DNA from: UBA2336 sp031395485 | Lineage (GTDB): Bacteria; Bacteroidota; Bacteroidia; Cytophagales; Cyclobacteriaceae | DNA length: 64,000 nt | Direction: 5' to 3' | Assembly: GCA_031395485.1 (NCBI GenBank) | Contig: JANNUS010000009.1 | Span: forward strand, 248,001-312,000 | In this document: piece after piece, positions 19,203-28,698 of the stretch | How the letters are laid out: each line of letters opens with the position of its first letter | Numbering within the stretch: position 1 is the first letter of the stretch | The notes under the pieces: generated by a model | Seen by the model: the letters and a program-made list of their open reading frames with translations, nothing else | The model's database searches: none | What the model was told of the DNA's origin: nothing | Translations under genes and position numbers: made by a program

Positions 19203-19656
19203 CTCGCTTTAAATAAGTGCCATCATGGCTGCAGGCACCTTCTGAAATATTGCAAAAATTAATCTCTTTGAGATCGATCTGCGTTGCGGTTTGATTAAAG
19301 GTGAATAGTAGGTTACAATTTTCGGATTGATAAAATCCAGTTGGATACTTTTCTTGTGGAGTTGTCATCATCACTACCCCTTTAACTTCTTTGTGGCAAC
19401 TCCCTTGAAAAACAGAGGCTACAAAATAAAGATCAAGACCATTTTGTTCAAGGGAAAGTACACCTGAAAATTCGTTGGTTGAACTTTCATGATCATAAAT
19501 TCCATAGAATTTACTAAGGTCAGTATCCTTAGCGGTTATTTGGGCGTTCTGATCAGTGGCACTGTCCGGCAAGTTGATTTCATTCTTACTTTCTGGTGGC
19601 CGTTTGGTTTCGCAGTTTAAAAGTAACAGCAACGCAATGCTGAAAATATTTTTCAT
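19174..19656 (-). CDS. Small lipoprotein of unknown function
   Basis: A 160-residue protein with a short signal sequence and lipobox-like LLLLNC (Cys 15). The mature part starts with a charged linker, then has IYDHESSTNEFSGVLSLEQNGLDLYFVASVFQGSCHKEVKG and three later Cys residues that may form disulfides. Its start overlaps the stop of the Rieske gene by 4 bp (ATGA), so the two are translationally coupled. No family recognised. Confidence 0.7.
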   Translation of the reverse strand: MKNIFSIALLLLLNCETKRPPESKNEINLPDSATDQNAQITAKDTDLSKFYGIYDHESSTNEFSGVLSLEQNGLDLYFVASVFQGSCHKEVKGVVMMTTPQEKYPTGFYQSENCNLLFTFNQTATQIDLKEINFCNISEGACSHDGTYLKRATEALVNPR

Positions 19657-20738
19657 CCCATTTGGTTTGCAATCAATTGATGAAAATGATGTGTACCGGT
19701 TTCATGCTTAACGGAGTATCGTCCATACTTATAAAACCGAGATCGAATACCTTTTTGAACATTTTGTACAACATCTTCATCCTCCATTTCTACCTGGTGT
19801 AAATTAGCCCCAGCTCCCTGCCGAAATTTTTTTTCGTCCCACACAAATGATAGAAAGGAAACTTTTGTTTGTGTTAGCGAAAGCGGCTTCACAATATTAA
19901 GCGAAAGACCCCATGGATAGAAGTTGAACATCATGTTGGGGAAAACCCAGAAGTAATAACCGGCTACTTTTTTTCCAAAATCGGGTGACGCGTGCGGGAG
20001 ATCGAATATTTCCGTGTCGTCATCTTTCGCTAATCCCAATTGAAGGCTTGAGTACGTGAACAATTCGGTTGAATATGTACTGTAATCAAGTATTGAATTA
20101 AGGCTTGCGTGAACGAATGGGATGTGGAAACCTTCAAGATAGTTTTCGCAATACAATGCCCAGTGCGCATTCACGACATAATCTTTAGAAAGCTCTGGTC
20201 GAAATTGAAAATCCTGTAGTGGCATCCAGGCAATGCGTTTAAGCATATCCGCGAAGAAAATATCGGAACCTAAGGTTTTGGTTAAAGAAGTAAAAAGCAA
20301 TCGCCCAATTTGGAAAATTGGAAGGCTGGTAAGGTCGTCATCTTCCGTTGGAAAATTTTCAACCTCTTTGAATTCAGGCATCGATAAAAATTTTCCATTC
20401 AGACTAAACCTTCGGCCATGATACTTGCACCGAATATCACTTAGTTTGCACGGCCCTTCAACAATAAGGTTGCCGCGATGTGTACAAACATTGGATACAC
20501 AGTGAAGTGTACCGTTCTTATCGCGCGTTAAAACAAGTGGTTCATCAATGTAATTCTCAAGCAATGTAATGGGTAAAGCCGAGCCCGTGTCTTTTACCTG
20601 ATCGGTATCGCCAATGAATTGCCATGAGTTTGCAAATATTTTTTCTTTGGCGGATTCGAAATGTTTCGGGTTTAAATAAAACTCTGTGGAAATTGTTTTT
20701 GCCTTAGCAATAGCGGGGTCTATAGTGAATTGAGCCAT
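19653..20738 (-). CDS. Rieske-type aromatic ring-hydroxylating oxygenase, alpha subunit-like
   Basis: This 361-residue protein has a Rieske [2Fe-2S] site, CTH...CKYH with 16 residues between (about 86-108), and a C-terminal catalytic part with ENYLEGFHIPFVH, where the HxxxxH pair matches the mononuclear iron ligands (about 200-210). These enzymes add oxygen to aromatic rings or demethylate or hydroxylate small molecules using electrons from a reductase. No beta subunit, ferredoxin or reductase is nearby, which fits the single-subunit group that includes choline monooxygenase-like proteins. Substrate unknown. Cytoplasmic; no signal peptide. Confidence 0.85.
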   Translation of the reverse strand: MAQFTIDPAIAKAKTISTEFYLNPKHFESAKEKIFANSWQFIGDTDQVKDTGSALPITLLENYIDEPLVLTRDKNGTLHCVSNVCTHRGNLIVEGPCKLSDIRCKYHGRRFSLNGKFLSMPEFKEVENFPTEDDDLTSLPIFQIGRLLFTSLTKTLGSDIFFADMLKRIAWMPLQDFQFRPELSKDYVVNAHWALYCENYLEGFHIPFVHASLNSILDYSTYSTELFTYSSLQLGLAKDDDTEIFDLPHASPDFGKKVAGYYFWVFPNMMFNFYPWGLSLNIVKPLSLTQTKVSFLSFVWDEKKFRQGAGANLHQVEMEDEDVVQNVQKGIRSRFYKYGRYSVKHETGTHHFHQLIANQMG

Positions 20739-20810
20739 GGTTGCGATTTCTGCTTAGCAAAATAGTAAATACAAGTCGGTTATATGACATTATATTAAGG
20801 GGTATACGCT

Positions 20811-20818
20811 TACATTTG
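20811..20818 (+). promoter_or_regulatory. Possible -7 box just before the DoxX-like gene
   Basis: TACATTTG matches the Bacteroidota -7 consensus TAnnTTTG fully and ends 4 bp before the ATG at 20823, which would make the mRNA nearly leaderless. A -33 TTG at the right spacing is not seen, so the site is weakly supported. Confidence 0.35.
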
Positions 20819-20822
20819 ATCT

Positions 20823-21227
20823 ATGAAAACAATACCCCTTACTTTTTATTGGTTCGTTCGAATTGTGGCAGCCGTAATTATGCTGCAAACGCTGTATTTT
20901 AAATTTACAGGTGCCGAAGAATCTATTGAAATTTTTACGGCAGTCGGAATGGAGCCTTGGGGTAGGTTGGGGGTTGGATCCCTTGAACTCGTAGCTTCCG
21001 TTTTAATTCTAATAAATGCTACTGCATGGATGGGAGCCACACTGGCACTTGGGCTTATGGGCGGTGCTATTATGATGCACCTAACGCTATTGGGCATTGA
21101 AGTGCGCGGAGATGGTGGGCAATTGTTTTTTTATGCGGTAACGGTGGCCGCTTGCTCAGTCATTGTATTGGCCTTCAACAAGGCAAAGATTATTGATTTA
21201 ATAAGTAAAATTAGCCGAAGAAATTAA
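20823..21227 (+). CDS. DoxX-like small integral membrane protein
   Basis: A 134-residue protein with four hydrophobic segments (about 8-27, 50-70, 73-93 and 102-122). The pattern FYWFVRIVAAVIMLQTLYFKFTG, GSLELVASVLILI and MGGAIMMHLTLLGIEV fits the DoxX/DoxD-like family of four-helix membrane proteins, some of which interact with thiol redox systems. No Cys pair is visible. It stands alone between divergent and convergent neighbours. An inverted repeat after the stop (AACTGGCAGATT with AATCTGTTAGTT) may be its transcript end, but it lacks a T-run. Confidence 0.7.
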   Translation: MKTIPLTFYWFVRIVAAVIMLQTLYFKFTGAEESIEIFTAVGMEPWGRLGVGSLELVASVLILINATAWMGATLALGLMGGAIMMHLTLLGIEVRGDGGQLFFYAVTVAACSVIVLAFNKAKIIDLISKISRRN

Positions 21228-21327
21228 CTGGCAGATTGAATCTGTTAGTTGGCGAATAATCTATATTAAGTCACTAAAGTAAAAAGCTCAGCTTACTCTC
21301 TCGAAATGACCTGCTTTTTTTGAATAA

Positions 21328-22110
21328 CTAATTCTTCAATTCCGCTAATGCTTTGTCAAGGGTTTCTTTAATGGATGGCTGATCGTTGAGTGCGTCTTTC
21401 AATCCTTCCGTTAAAAAATTTGGAATTTTTTCACCGTTGTTGATTTTAACTTTTATTTCAGCGATCATCTCAAGGGCATTGGCTTTTTGTTCGAATACTG
21501 GTAGGTCGTTAATACTTTTTTCCAACGTATTCCAGGTACTTATTTTCTCAGGTTGCACAATCTGTTGAATCACTCCTGGCTTTTTTGTATTGATATCAAT
21601 ACAGACATTAAATTGATCAATGATTTCGATCATTTTCGTTTTTGTTAATTCTCCGGACATAATGCGGTCGGTTACCGATGAGCATTCAGCTAAAAATTTA
21701 TTGAGTGTTTTTTTAAACCCAAGGTTCGGAACTTCAATACCCTGGCCATCTTTCTTTAGAAGGTACCGGCCATCCCATGTAAATTGGTTGGGTTGTTGAA
21801 AAGCATACAAGCTCAAGTAGCCTGTTTTCAATAATTTCATGTAAACATATCCTTCTGTGTTTCGCACAGGGCAGTATGTATCTGCACCTAATTTAAAAGC
21901 AGCGGTTTGTAAAACAGTGTAAACAATTTTTTTGCCACTAAGGGGTGTAAGCTGAACGCGCTTATCTAAACTTGAATTCAAATATTTTACCTTGCCCTTA
22001 ATAGTATCGCCTTTAATGGTAACAACATAATCTGTTTGGGCTGAGGCCACTTTGCCGATGAAAAGGCATAACACAACCAGCAATAGCCGTAACAACTTCA
22101 ATTTTTTCAT
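21328..22110 (-). CDS. Exported protein of unknown function
   Basis: This 260-residue protein has a good signal peptide (LLRLLLVVLCLFIGKVASAQ). Residues about 27-75 (DYVVTIKGDTIKGKVKYLN, then PLSGKKIVYTV) resemble a beta-rich module found at the N-terminus of many Bacteroidota exported proteins of unknown role. The rest is mostly helical, with a Lys/Glu-rich C-terminus. Two nearby Cys residues (about 143 and 170) may bond. No enzyme motif. It is a single gene with opposite-strand neighbours. Confidence 0.75.
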   Translation of the reverse strand: MKKLKLLRLLLVVLCLFIGKVASAQTDYVVTIKGDTIKGKVKYLNSSLDKRVQLTPLSGKKIVYTVLQTAAFKLGADTYCPVRNTEGYVYMKLLKTGYLSLYAFQQPNQFTWDGRYLLKKDGQGIEVPNLGFKKTLNKFLAECSSVTDRIMSGELTKTKMIEIIDQFNVCIDINTKKPGVIQQIVQPEKISTWNTLEKSINDLPVFEQKANALEMIAEIKVKINNGEKIPNFLTEGLKDALNDQPSIKETLDKALAELKN

Positions 22111-22209
22111 AATATTTTAAACTGTAAGGCCGAAAGATAGCATCTTTCAAGATTTGAGTTGCAATTCACTATCCGTTCGGGTTATTTTGCAGCTTATTTT
22201 TTAAATCAA

Positions 22210-23088
22210 ATGATTCAATACAATCCAAAAAACTGGTCAGCCTTAATTTTCCATTCGTATAGCCGATTTGTGCTAAAGACCATGATGCCGGCCCTCATTG
22301 GTATGGCTATTTTTACAGCGCTAGTCTGTTTTATTATTCTCGATGTTTTTGGCTTTGATCATACGCATTTTCAAAATACAACTGCACTTCACTCGTTACT
22401 GGGTGTTGTACTCGGTTTGTTTCTTGTGTTTAGAACAAACTCAGCGTATGACCGTTGGTGGGAAGGCCGCAAACTGTGGGGCTCCATGGTAAACAGCACA
22501 CGGAATTTCGCGTTGAAGCTCAATGCATATCTTCCAATAGAGGATAGCGAAAATAGGAAGTGGTTTGCGATGATGATCCCCAGTTTTGTGACGGCAACAA
22601 AGGAACATTTGCGACAAGGGGTGCAGGTTAGTGAGCTCGATTTGCCCGACCAAAGCATTGAAGATAAAATTATTGAGGCTACCCACAAACCAAACATTAT
22701 GGCGGGAATGCTGTTCTCACGGGTCAATATTTTATTTCAGCAGAAGAAGATAACGGGAGAGCAATTTTGGCTCCTGGATAAAGAGATGAGAGAGTTTGTT
22801 GATATTGTTGGGGCGTGTGAGCGAATAAAAAACACCCCTATTCCGTATTCATACTCTATGTTTATTAAGAAGTTTATTTTTATTTACATCATAACGCTGC
22901 CGTTTGGTTTTGTGACCACGTTCGAATACATCACTATCCCTACGGTACTACTCATCACGTTTGTATTACTGAGTGTTGAATTAATTGCCGAAGAAATTGA
23001 AGACCCCTTTGGGCGCGACATCAACGATTTACCTACCGATGATTTAGCAAAGCGAATAAAAGCCAACATCGCTGAAATACTAACATAA
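22210..23088 (+). CDS. Bestrophin-family anion channel
   Basis: The 292-residue product (ATG at 22210; an in-frame TTG at 22159 is less likely) begins MIQYNPKNWSALIFHSYSRF. It has the family marks LLGVVLGLFLVFRTNSAYDR and WWEGRKLWGSMVNSTRNFA, a later IPYSYSMFIKKFIFIYI, and the final EEIEDPFGRDINDLPTDDLA. Bacterial bestrophins (UPF0187, such as KpBest) are pentameric channels of the inner membrane with four helices per subunit. The length and motif order are normal. Confidence 0.9.
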   Translation: MIQYNPKNWSALIFHSYSRFVLKTMMPALIGMAIFTALVCFIILDVFGFDHTHFQNTTALHSLLGVVLGLFLVFRTNSAYDRWWEGRKLWGSMVNSTRNFALKLNAYLPIEDSENRKWFAMMIPSFVTATKEHLRQGVQVSELDLPDQSIEDKIIEATHKPNIMAGMLFSRVNILFQQKKITGEQFWLLDKEMREFVDIVGACERIKNTPIPYSYSMFIKKFIFIYIITLPFGFVTTFEYITIPTVLLITFVLLSVELIAEEIEDPFGRDINDLPTDDLAKRIKANIAEILT

Positions 23089-23150
23089 ACGATGTACATA
23101 AGCACCCCTAACAGGTGTTTGGTTATACAGCCAATAGTGGTCTAAAGCTT

Positions 23151-23179
23151 TTGATTTAGGTTTTTAGTTTTTATATTTA
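23151..23179 (+). promoter_or_regulatory. Candidate promoter of the TonB-dependent receptor
   Basis: TTG at 23151 and TATATTTA at 23172-23179 (7 of 8 positions of the Bacteroidota -7 box) are 18 bp apart, 21 bp before the ATG at 23201. Confidence 0.4.
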
Positions 23180-23200
23180 ACAAACTAACAAACCTAATTT

Positions 23201-26074
23201 ATGAATCGATTTATACTAAAAGTCATCTTGCTATTGTTTGTAGGTGTACAAGCAATGGCTCAAACCCGGGAAGTTTCGGGTGTTGTAACTGACAAAGCTG
23301 ACGGATCGGCTATTGCTGGTGTTAACATCGTAGCGAAAAATACCGGTACTGGAACTGCCACAGGAAGTGACGGTAAGTTTTCATTTTCGGTACCAACCTC
23401 GGTTAACACACTGGTTGTATCGTTTGTAGGATTTATGACACTAGAAGTTGCCATTCCGGAATCAAACAATGTAAGCATTAGCTTGGAAAGCTCTGCCAGT
23501 GAACTTGGCGAAGTAGTGATTTCTGTAGGCCGTGGTTCGCAACGAACTATTACCGATACTCCGCTTCCCGTGGATGTACTTTCGGCTAAGGATTTAAGTA
23601 GTACCGGTCAAATGACCTTTGATAAAGCCTTGCAGTATCGTGTTCCATCCTTTAATACGGTGCAAACACCTGTTAACGATGCTACGTCTCTTCTCGATCC
23701 ATATGAGATTAGAAATATGGGACCTAGCCGTACATTAATTTTGATTAACGGTAAGCGTAAAAACTCAAGCGCGTTAATTTATACGCAAACATCTCCGGGA
23801 CGTGGTGAAACAGGTGCCGATATTTCTGCAATACCTACCGATGCCATTAAGCGTGTAGAGATTCTGCGTGATGGTGCCTCGGCTCAATATGGTTCCGATG
23901 CCATCGCAGGTGTTATGAACATCATCTTAAAAGACGATGCTAACCAAGGTTCTGCTACGTTAAGAACGGGTGTTACATCGGAAGGAGATGGTGAAATGGT
24001 AGGCTTAAGCGTGAACAACGGAGCTACATTTCTTCAAAATGGATTCCTTAACTATACCTTAGATTTTTCTAAAGTAAATTTAGCTAATCGCCCGGGTAAA
24101 GTGAGTGCCGAAGGTGAAGCTTCAGATTTTGGTGCTACGTTGCCTACCGTTCAGGCTTTCTTAGATAAAAAACCAGATGCAGGTAACATTAACGGATCTC
24201 CAGAAACTACAGCCTCTAAATTTTTAGTAAACGGTGGTTTGGGTGTTAATACCAATACAAATGTTTACTTCAATGGTGCATATATTTATAAGAAGGTAAA
24301 CAGTTTTGCTAATTATCGCACTCCATATTGGAGAACACTTGCCGACTATCCTTATCTAGCTGATTTTTTCGGAGATGGAACACCTGGATCATATGATGGG
24401 TATGTACCAACATTTGATGGTGACTTAAATGATTATAATGCAACCGTTGGTTTTAAATCGACAAAAAATGGTTGGAATACGGATTTGAGTTTAACCGTAG
24501 GGGGTAATAAACAAACCTATACGGTAACAAATTCACATAACAGAAACACAGCTGGATTAAGAAATCCAGATACGTATTTGGGTGATCTAAATGCAGATGG
24601 ACTTGTTGATTTAATTCCTTATGACTTTGACTCGAATACTATTATCGACCCGAATGAAGGCGTTGAATTATTTTCAGGAGGATTTAAATACAGAGAAAAT
24701 AGTCCAGTAACGTTTCGTGCCGGAGGAACTCAGTTTAACCATATTGTAGGAAACATCGATATTATGAAATCGCTTTCTGATAAAGTTTCATTAGGTTTTG
24801 GTTCTGAATTTAGATCTGAAACTTTTGAAATTATAGCGGGTGATTTAGCTTCTTATGAAGGTGGTGGTGCTGACTCATTTGCTGGTAACAGCGCGGAGAA
24901 TTCATTCATTGCCAACCGGTATAACTTTGGTGGGTATGTAAGTCTTGGATTCGACATTTCTGAAAATTTTCTGATTGACGCAACAGGCCGTCTAGAAAAC
25001 TATAGCGATTTTGGAAATGCGTTTGTATATAAATTAAGTTCACGTTACAAATTTGCGGATGACAAGGTAACATTGCGCGGTTCGTATTCTACTGGATTCA
25101 GAGCGCCATCGTTACACCAGGTTTACACACAAAAAGCACAATATAGTTTTGTACCAGGCCAGGGTATTCAGGTATCTGGATTGGTTAACAACGTATCGCG
25201 TGAAGCTACTTTGCTTGGCATTCCAAAACTGGATGCTGAAAAATCCAATAACCTAACAATCGGTTTTGGAGCTAAGCTAACCGAGAATTTAAGCTTCACA
25301 CTTGATTACTATAGTATTAAAGTTGAAGATAGAATTGTGTTGAGTAATGAGATCGGACCAAGCGGTGATCCAACCAATCAATTAGATCAGATATTAGCAG
25401 CCAATGGTATAGGCGCATTGAGTTTCTTCACTAACGCTATTGATACTAAAACTTCGGGTATTGATGTAGTAGCGGGCTATAGGAATTTAGCCTTGGGAAC
25501 TGGAACCCTTGCATTCAATTTGGCTGGTAACTATACAATACAGAATGAACGAGACGGAGCAGTTAGAAACCCCGGTGTAGTTACGGACGCAAATGATTCG
25601 GATGCTGACCCAACGAATGATCAATCGGTAATTGACCTTACCCAAGAAGCCTTACTATTTACTTCCAGACCTAAGTTTAAGGTAATTTTTGGAGCTGATT
25701 ATACAATGGGAAAATTCAACTTCGCGTTGAATAATACCGCCTTTGGTCCAACAGAGTTTAGAAACGCAGGCATGAGTTCTGATTTAGGAATTGAGTTTGC
25801 AACCAAAATGGTTACCGACTTAGGTATTACATACTCTATGAATGAGCGTACTACCATTGCCTTAAACGTTAACAACATCTTTAACGTGTTACCGGAATGG
25901 AAATTTGTTGCGAAGAGCGCAGCAGGCGAAACTCTGTTGAGTAACCCGGCACAAGTTAAAATTCAGTCTGACTTGATTACGTTCAACCAGCGTTATGCGC
26001 AAATGACGTATGATGGCTATCATTTCAGTCAGTTAGGTACTATGATTAACCTTGCGGTTAACATTCGATTCTAA
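23201..26074 (+). CDS. TonB-dependent outer-membrane receptor
   Basis: This 957-residue protein has a signal peptide ending in AMAQ, a carboxypeptidase-regulatory-like domain (about 24-105, GVVTDKADGSAIAGVNI to FVGFMTLEV), a plug domain (about 120-240, with RDGASAQYGSDAIAGVMNI) and a long beta-barrel ending in an aromatic residue (NLAVNIRF). This architecture is used for TonB-driven uptake of large or scarce ligands. There is no SusD-like partner next to it, so it is not a standard polysaccharide locus. The ligand cannot be read from the sequence. A terminator follows. Confidence 0.9.
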   Translation: MNRFILKVILLLFVGVQAMAQTREVSGVVTDKADGSAIAGVNIVAKNTGTGTATGSDGKFSFSVPTSVNTLVVSFVGFMTLEVAIPESNNVSISLESSASELGEVVISVGRGSQRTITDTPLPVDVLSAKDLSSTGQMTFDKALQYRVPSFNTVQTPVNDATSLLDPYEIRNMGPSRTLILINGKRKNSSALIYTQTSPGRGETGADISAIPTDAIKRVEILRDGASAQYGSDAIAGVMNIILKDDANQGSATLRTGVTSEGDGEMVGLSVNNGATFLQNGFLNYTLDFSKVNLANRPGKVSAEGEASDFGATLPTVQAFLDKKPDAGNINGSPETTASKFLVNGGLGVNTNTNVYFNGAYIYKKVNSFANYRTPYWRTLADYPYLADFFGDGTPGSYDGYVPTFDGDLNDYNATVGFKSTKNGWNTDLSLTVGGNKQTYTVTNSHNRNTAGLRNPDTYLGDLNADGLVDLIPYDFDSNTIIDPNEGVELFSGGFKYRENSPVTFRAGGTQFNHIVGNIDIMKSLSDKVSLGFGSEFRSETFEIIAGDLASYEGGGADSFAGNSAENSFIANRYNFGGYVSLGFDISENFLIDATGRLENYSDFGNAFVYKLSSRYKFADDKVTLRGSYSTGFRAPSLHQVYTQKAQYSFVPGQGIQVSGLVNNVSREATLLGIPKLDAEKSNNLTIGFGAKLTENLSFTLDYYSIKVEDRIVLSNEIGPSGDPTNQLDQILAANGIGALSFFTNAIDTKTSGIDVVAGYRNLALGTGTLAFNLAGNYTIQNERDGAVRNPGVVTDANDSDADPTNDQSVIDLTQEALLFTSRPKFKVIFGADYTMGKFNFALNNTAFGPTEFRNAGMSSDLGIEFATKMVTDLGITYSMNERTTIALNVNNIFNVLPEWKFVAKSAAGETLLSNPAQVKIQSDLITFNQRYAQMTYDGYHFSQLGTMINLAVNIRF

Positions 26075-26098
26075 TTATATTTATTTTGATAAAAGCAG

Positions 26099-26127
26099 GG
26101 CTGCCCAAATGGGCGGCCTTTCTTTTT
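26099..26127 (+). terminator. Rho-independent terminator after the TonB-dependent receptor
   Basis: GGCTGCCC (26099-26106) pairs with GGGCGGCC (26111-26118), with one G-U pair, around AAAT, followed by a T-rich tract. The tract touches the stop codon of the opposite small gene at 26126. Confidence 0.8.
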
Positions 26128-26248
26128 AGAAGGCAACGCTAATAATAAAGTAAAGTATAATCATCAGTATTAACACGCCATACATCACCAGATCCACCCG
26201 CACGTAGGGTTTGTATTGTTGATACAAGTCTTTAATGTTCTTCCACAT
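26126..26248 (-). CDS. 40-residue single-span membrane protein
   Basis: ATG at 26248 to TAA at 26126 encodes 40 residues: a polar N-terminus (MWKNIKDLYQQYKPYVRVD), then one hydrophobic helix (LVMYGVLILMIILYFIISV). The sharp split between an amphipathic charged part and a membrane helix, and the placement of the stop exactly at the receptor's terminator, suggest a real small gene. It is orphaned between two plus-strand receptor genes. No family recognised. Confidence 0.55.
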   Translation of the reverse strand: MWKNIKDLYQQYKPYVRVDLVMYGVLILMIILYFIISVAF

Positions 26249-26342
26249 AGTAGGGTAAAATTATTTTTAGCTATTCTCACTAAGTATACAACTCCGTATC
26301 AATAATCACGTAAATAATCGGGTATCAAACTTGATCACACGC

Positions 26343-28694
26343 ATGTTACGTTTCCTAACCCTCGTTAGCTTTTTAGTTTTTACAATTTCAGCTTACGCAC
26401 AACAAAAGTACACACTTAATGGATATGTTAAAGATGCAACCAACGGTGAGGAGTTGATTGGCGCAACGGTCTACATCACACAACTTCAATCCGGTGCACT
26501 CACTAACCCGTACGGATTTTACTCTCTTACGGTGCCATCCGGTACGTATGAAGTAAACTATAGCTATGTTGGTTATAAGACTCAATCAATAACCATTACT
26601 GTTGATGCAGACAAGCCAACCAACGTAGAGCTTGTTGTAGAGGCCACTGTTATACGGGAGGTTGTAATCTCCGATAGGCAACTAGATGAAAATGTAACAT
26701 CGGTACAAATGAGCCGTAACGCTCTTGATTTGAATCAGGTGCGCAAGTTGCCAGCACTTTTTGGTGAAGTTGATATCATTAAAAATATTCAAATGCTTCC
26801 CGGTGTTATTTCGGCCGGAGAGGGCACATCGAGTTTTTTTGTACGGGGAGGCAGTGCCGATCAGAACCTTATTCTTATTGACGAAGCACCCATTTATGAC
26901 CCTTCGCATTTGTTTGGATTATTCTCGGTGTTTAATGCGGATGTCATTAAAGACTCAGAGCTTTTTAAAGGTGGTATACCTTCACGCTATGGCGGGCGAC
27001 TTTCTTCTATTTTAGAAGTTCGTACGAAAGATGGCAATAACAAAAACCTCGGATTAACAGGTGGGCTCGGTACGCTGGCAACCCGGGTAATGGTAGAAGG
27101 CCCACTTCGAAAAGAGAAAAGCTCTTTTATTGTTTCTGCGAGGCGATCGTATGCAGATATTTTTTTGAAAGCAGCGAATCAGGATAACATCGTTTACTTC
27201 TATGATGTAAACGCAAAAGCCAACTGGCGTTACAATAATAATAACCGCTTTTTTGTGGCTTTCTATGCTGGTCGCGATAAGTTTACGTTTGCAGATAATT
27301 TTGGTTTTGGCTGGGGCAATGCCACGGGAACATTTCGTTGGAATCACCTTTTCAACGAACGACTCTTCTCCAACACCACCGTTATCCTTAGCAACTTCGA
27401 CTACAAACTTGAAGTAGATGATCCTGTTCAGGGATTGAAGTGGACATCGAACCTTCAAGAACTAAGCCTGAAAAATGATTTAACGTACTACATCAATCTA
27501 AACAATGAACTCTCCTTTGGCTATCATCTTACGGGCCGAAGATTTTCTCCCGGAACGATATCGCCCAATACTTCCGGCTCAATTTTCGCCACGGTAGATT
27601 TACAAAAGTTATTTGCTATTGATCAGGCGCTTTATGTTGGTAACAAGCAACGTATTACAGAAAAGCTAACCCTCGATTATGGCTTGCGACTGTCTATATT
27701 TCAAAATGTCGGAAAATCAGAAGTGTATCAATACCAGGATCCTCAGGATAATGTGAATATTATACGAACAGACACGCTGTTTTTTGACGCCCTTGAAACA
27801 ATTAAAGCCTACATTAACCTTGAGCCTCGCATTGGACTATTGTATGTATTGCGTGAAGATCAGTCCATTAAATTATCCTATAACAGAATGGTTCAAAATA
27901 CTCACCTGATCTCCAGTGGTACAGTTCCAATTCCTTTTAATACATGGAACCCGAGTAGTAATTACCTGAAACCCCAAATAGCAGATCAGGTAGCCATCGG
28001 GTATTTCAGAAATTTTAAAGACAATATGTATGAGGTATCCGTGGAGGCTTATTATAAAGACATGCAGAATGTAACAGACTTTGCCGATAACGCTGCAATT
28101 TTTTTTAACGAAGATATGGCTACAGAATTCCGTCAAGGTGATTCCTGGTCGCAGGGAGTCGAACTGATGGTAAATAAAAAGCAGGGAAAACTTATGGGTA
28201 TGGTAAGTTATACGCTATCAAGCACGATGCGTAAAATTCCGGGAGTGAATTTGGGTGAAGCTTTCAGGGCCAACTATGACAGGCGAAATGTATTGAATGT
28301 GAATGCCGCGTACGATGCAAGTGAACGTTGGTCGTTTGGCGGCAACTTTTCTTACACCACCGGCCGACCTATTACCTTGCCCGCGGGCAGATACGAGTTT
28401 GATGGCTATAACCCAGACGTTATCACCGAGCGTAATGGCTATTTACTTCCAGCATATCATCGAATGGATTTGTCTGCTACATTTTCTCCAAAGAAAAACA
28501 AGTCGCGCAAGTGGCAAGGCCAATGGGTGTTTTCTATTTACAATGTATACAATCGGCAAAACCCCTTTACAATTTACACCCGTATCAAGCAAGACGATGA
28601 CGGCAACGTGATTGGCGATGGCACCGAAAAGGAAGCACGCCTTGTATACCTGTTTCCAATTCTACCTTCTGTTACCTATAATTTTAAATTTTAA
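26343..28694 (+). CDS. TonB-dependent receptor with regulatory-like N-terminal domain
   Basis: From ATG 26343 (an in-frame TTG at 26331 is less likely) the product is 783 residues, with signal peptide MLRFLTLVSFLVFTISAYAQ. A carboxypeptidase-regulatory-like domain (about 22-110) is followed by a plug (LPALFGEVDIIKNIQMLPGV, SFFVRGGSADQNLILIDEAP) and a barrel ending in VTYNFKF. It belongs to the receptor group that is usually encoded directly before a DUF4249 lipoprotein, as here (4 bp gap). Ligand unknown; metal-complex or small organic uptake is possible. Confidence 0.9.
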   Translation: MLRFLTLVSFLVFTISAYAQQKYTLNGYVKDATNGEELIGATVYITQLQSGALTNPYGFYSLTVPSGTYEVNYSYVGYKTQSITITVDADKPTNVELVVEATVIREVVISDRQLDENVTSVQMSRNALDLNQVRKLPALFGEVDIIKNIQMLPGVISAGEGTSSFFVRGGSADQNLILIDEAPIYDPSHLFGLFSVFNADVIKDSELFKGGIPSRYGGRLSSILEVRTKDGNNKNLGLTGGLGTLATRVMVEGPLRKEKSSFIVSARRSYADIFLKAANQDNIVYFYDVNAKANWRYNNNNRFFVAFYAGRDKFTFADNFGFGWGNATGTFRWNHLFNERLFSNTTVILSNFDYKLEVDDPVQGLKWTSNLQELSLKNDLTYYINLNNELSFGYHLTGRRFSPGTISPNTSGSIFATVDLQKLFAIDQALYVGNKQRITEKLTLDYGLRLSIFQNVGKSEVYQYQDPQDNVNIIRTDTLFFDALETIKAYINLEPRIGLLYVLREDQSIKLSYNRMVQNTHLISSGTVPIPFNTWNPSSNYLKPQIADQVAIGYFRNFKDNMYEVSVEAYYKDMQNVTDFADNAAIFFNEDMATEFRQGDSWSQGVELMVNKKQGKLMGMVSYTLSSTMRKIPGVNLGEAFRANYDRRNVLNVNAAYDASERWSFGGNFSYTTGRPITLPAGRYEFDGYNPDVITERNGYLLPAYHRMDLSATFSPKKNKSRKWQGQWVFSIYNVYNRQNPFTIYTRIKQDDDGNVIGDGTEKEARLVYLFPILPSVTYNFKF

Positions 28695-28698
28695 GCAT

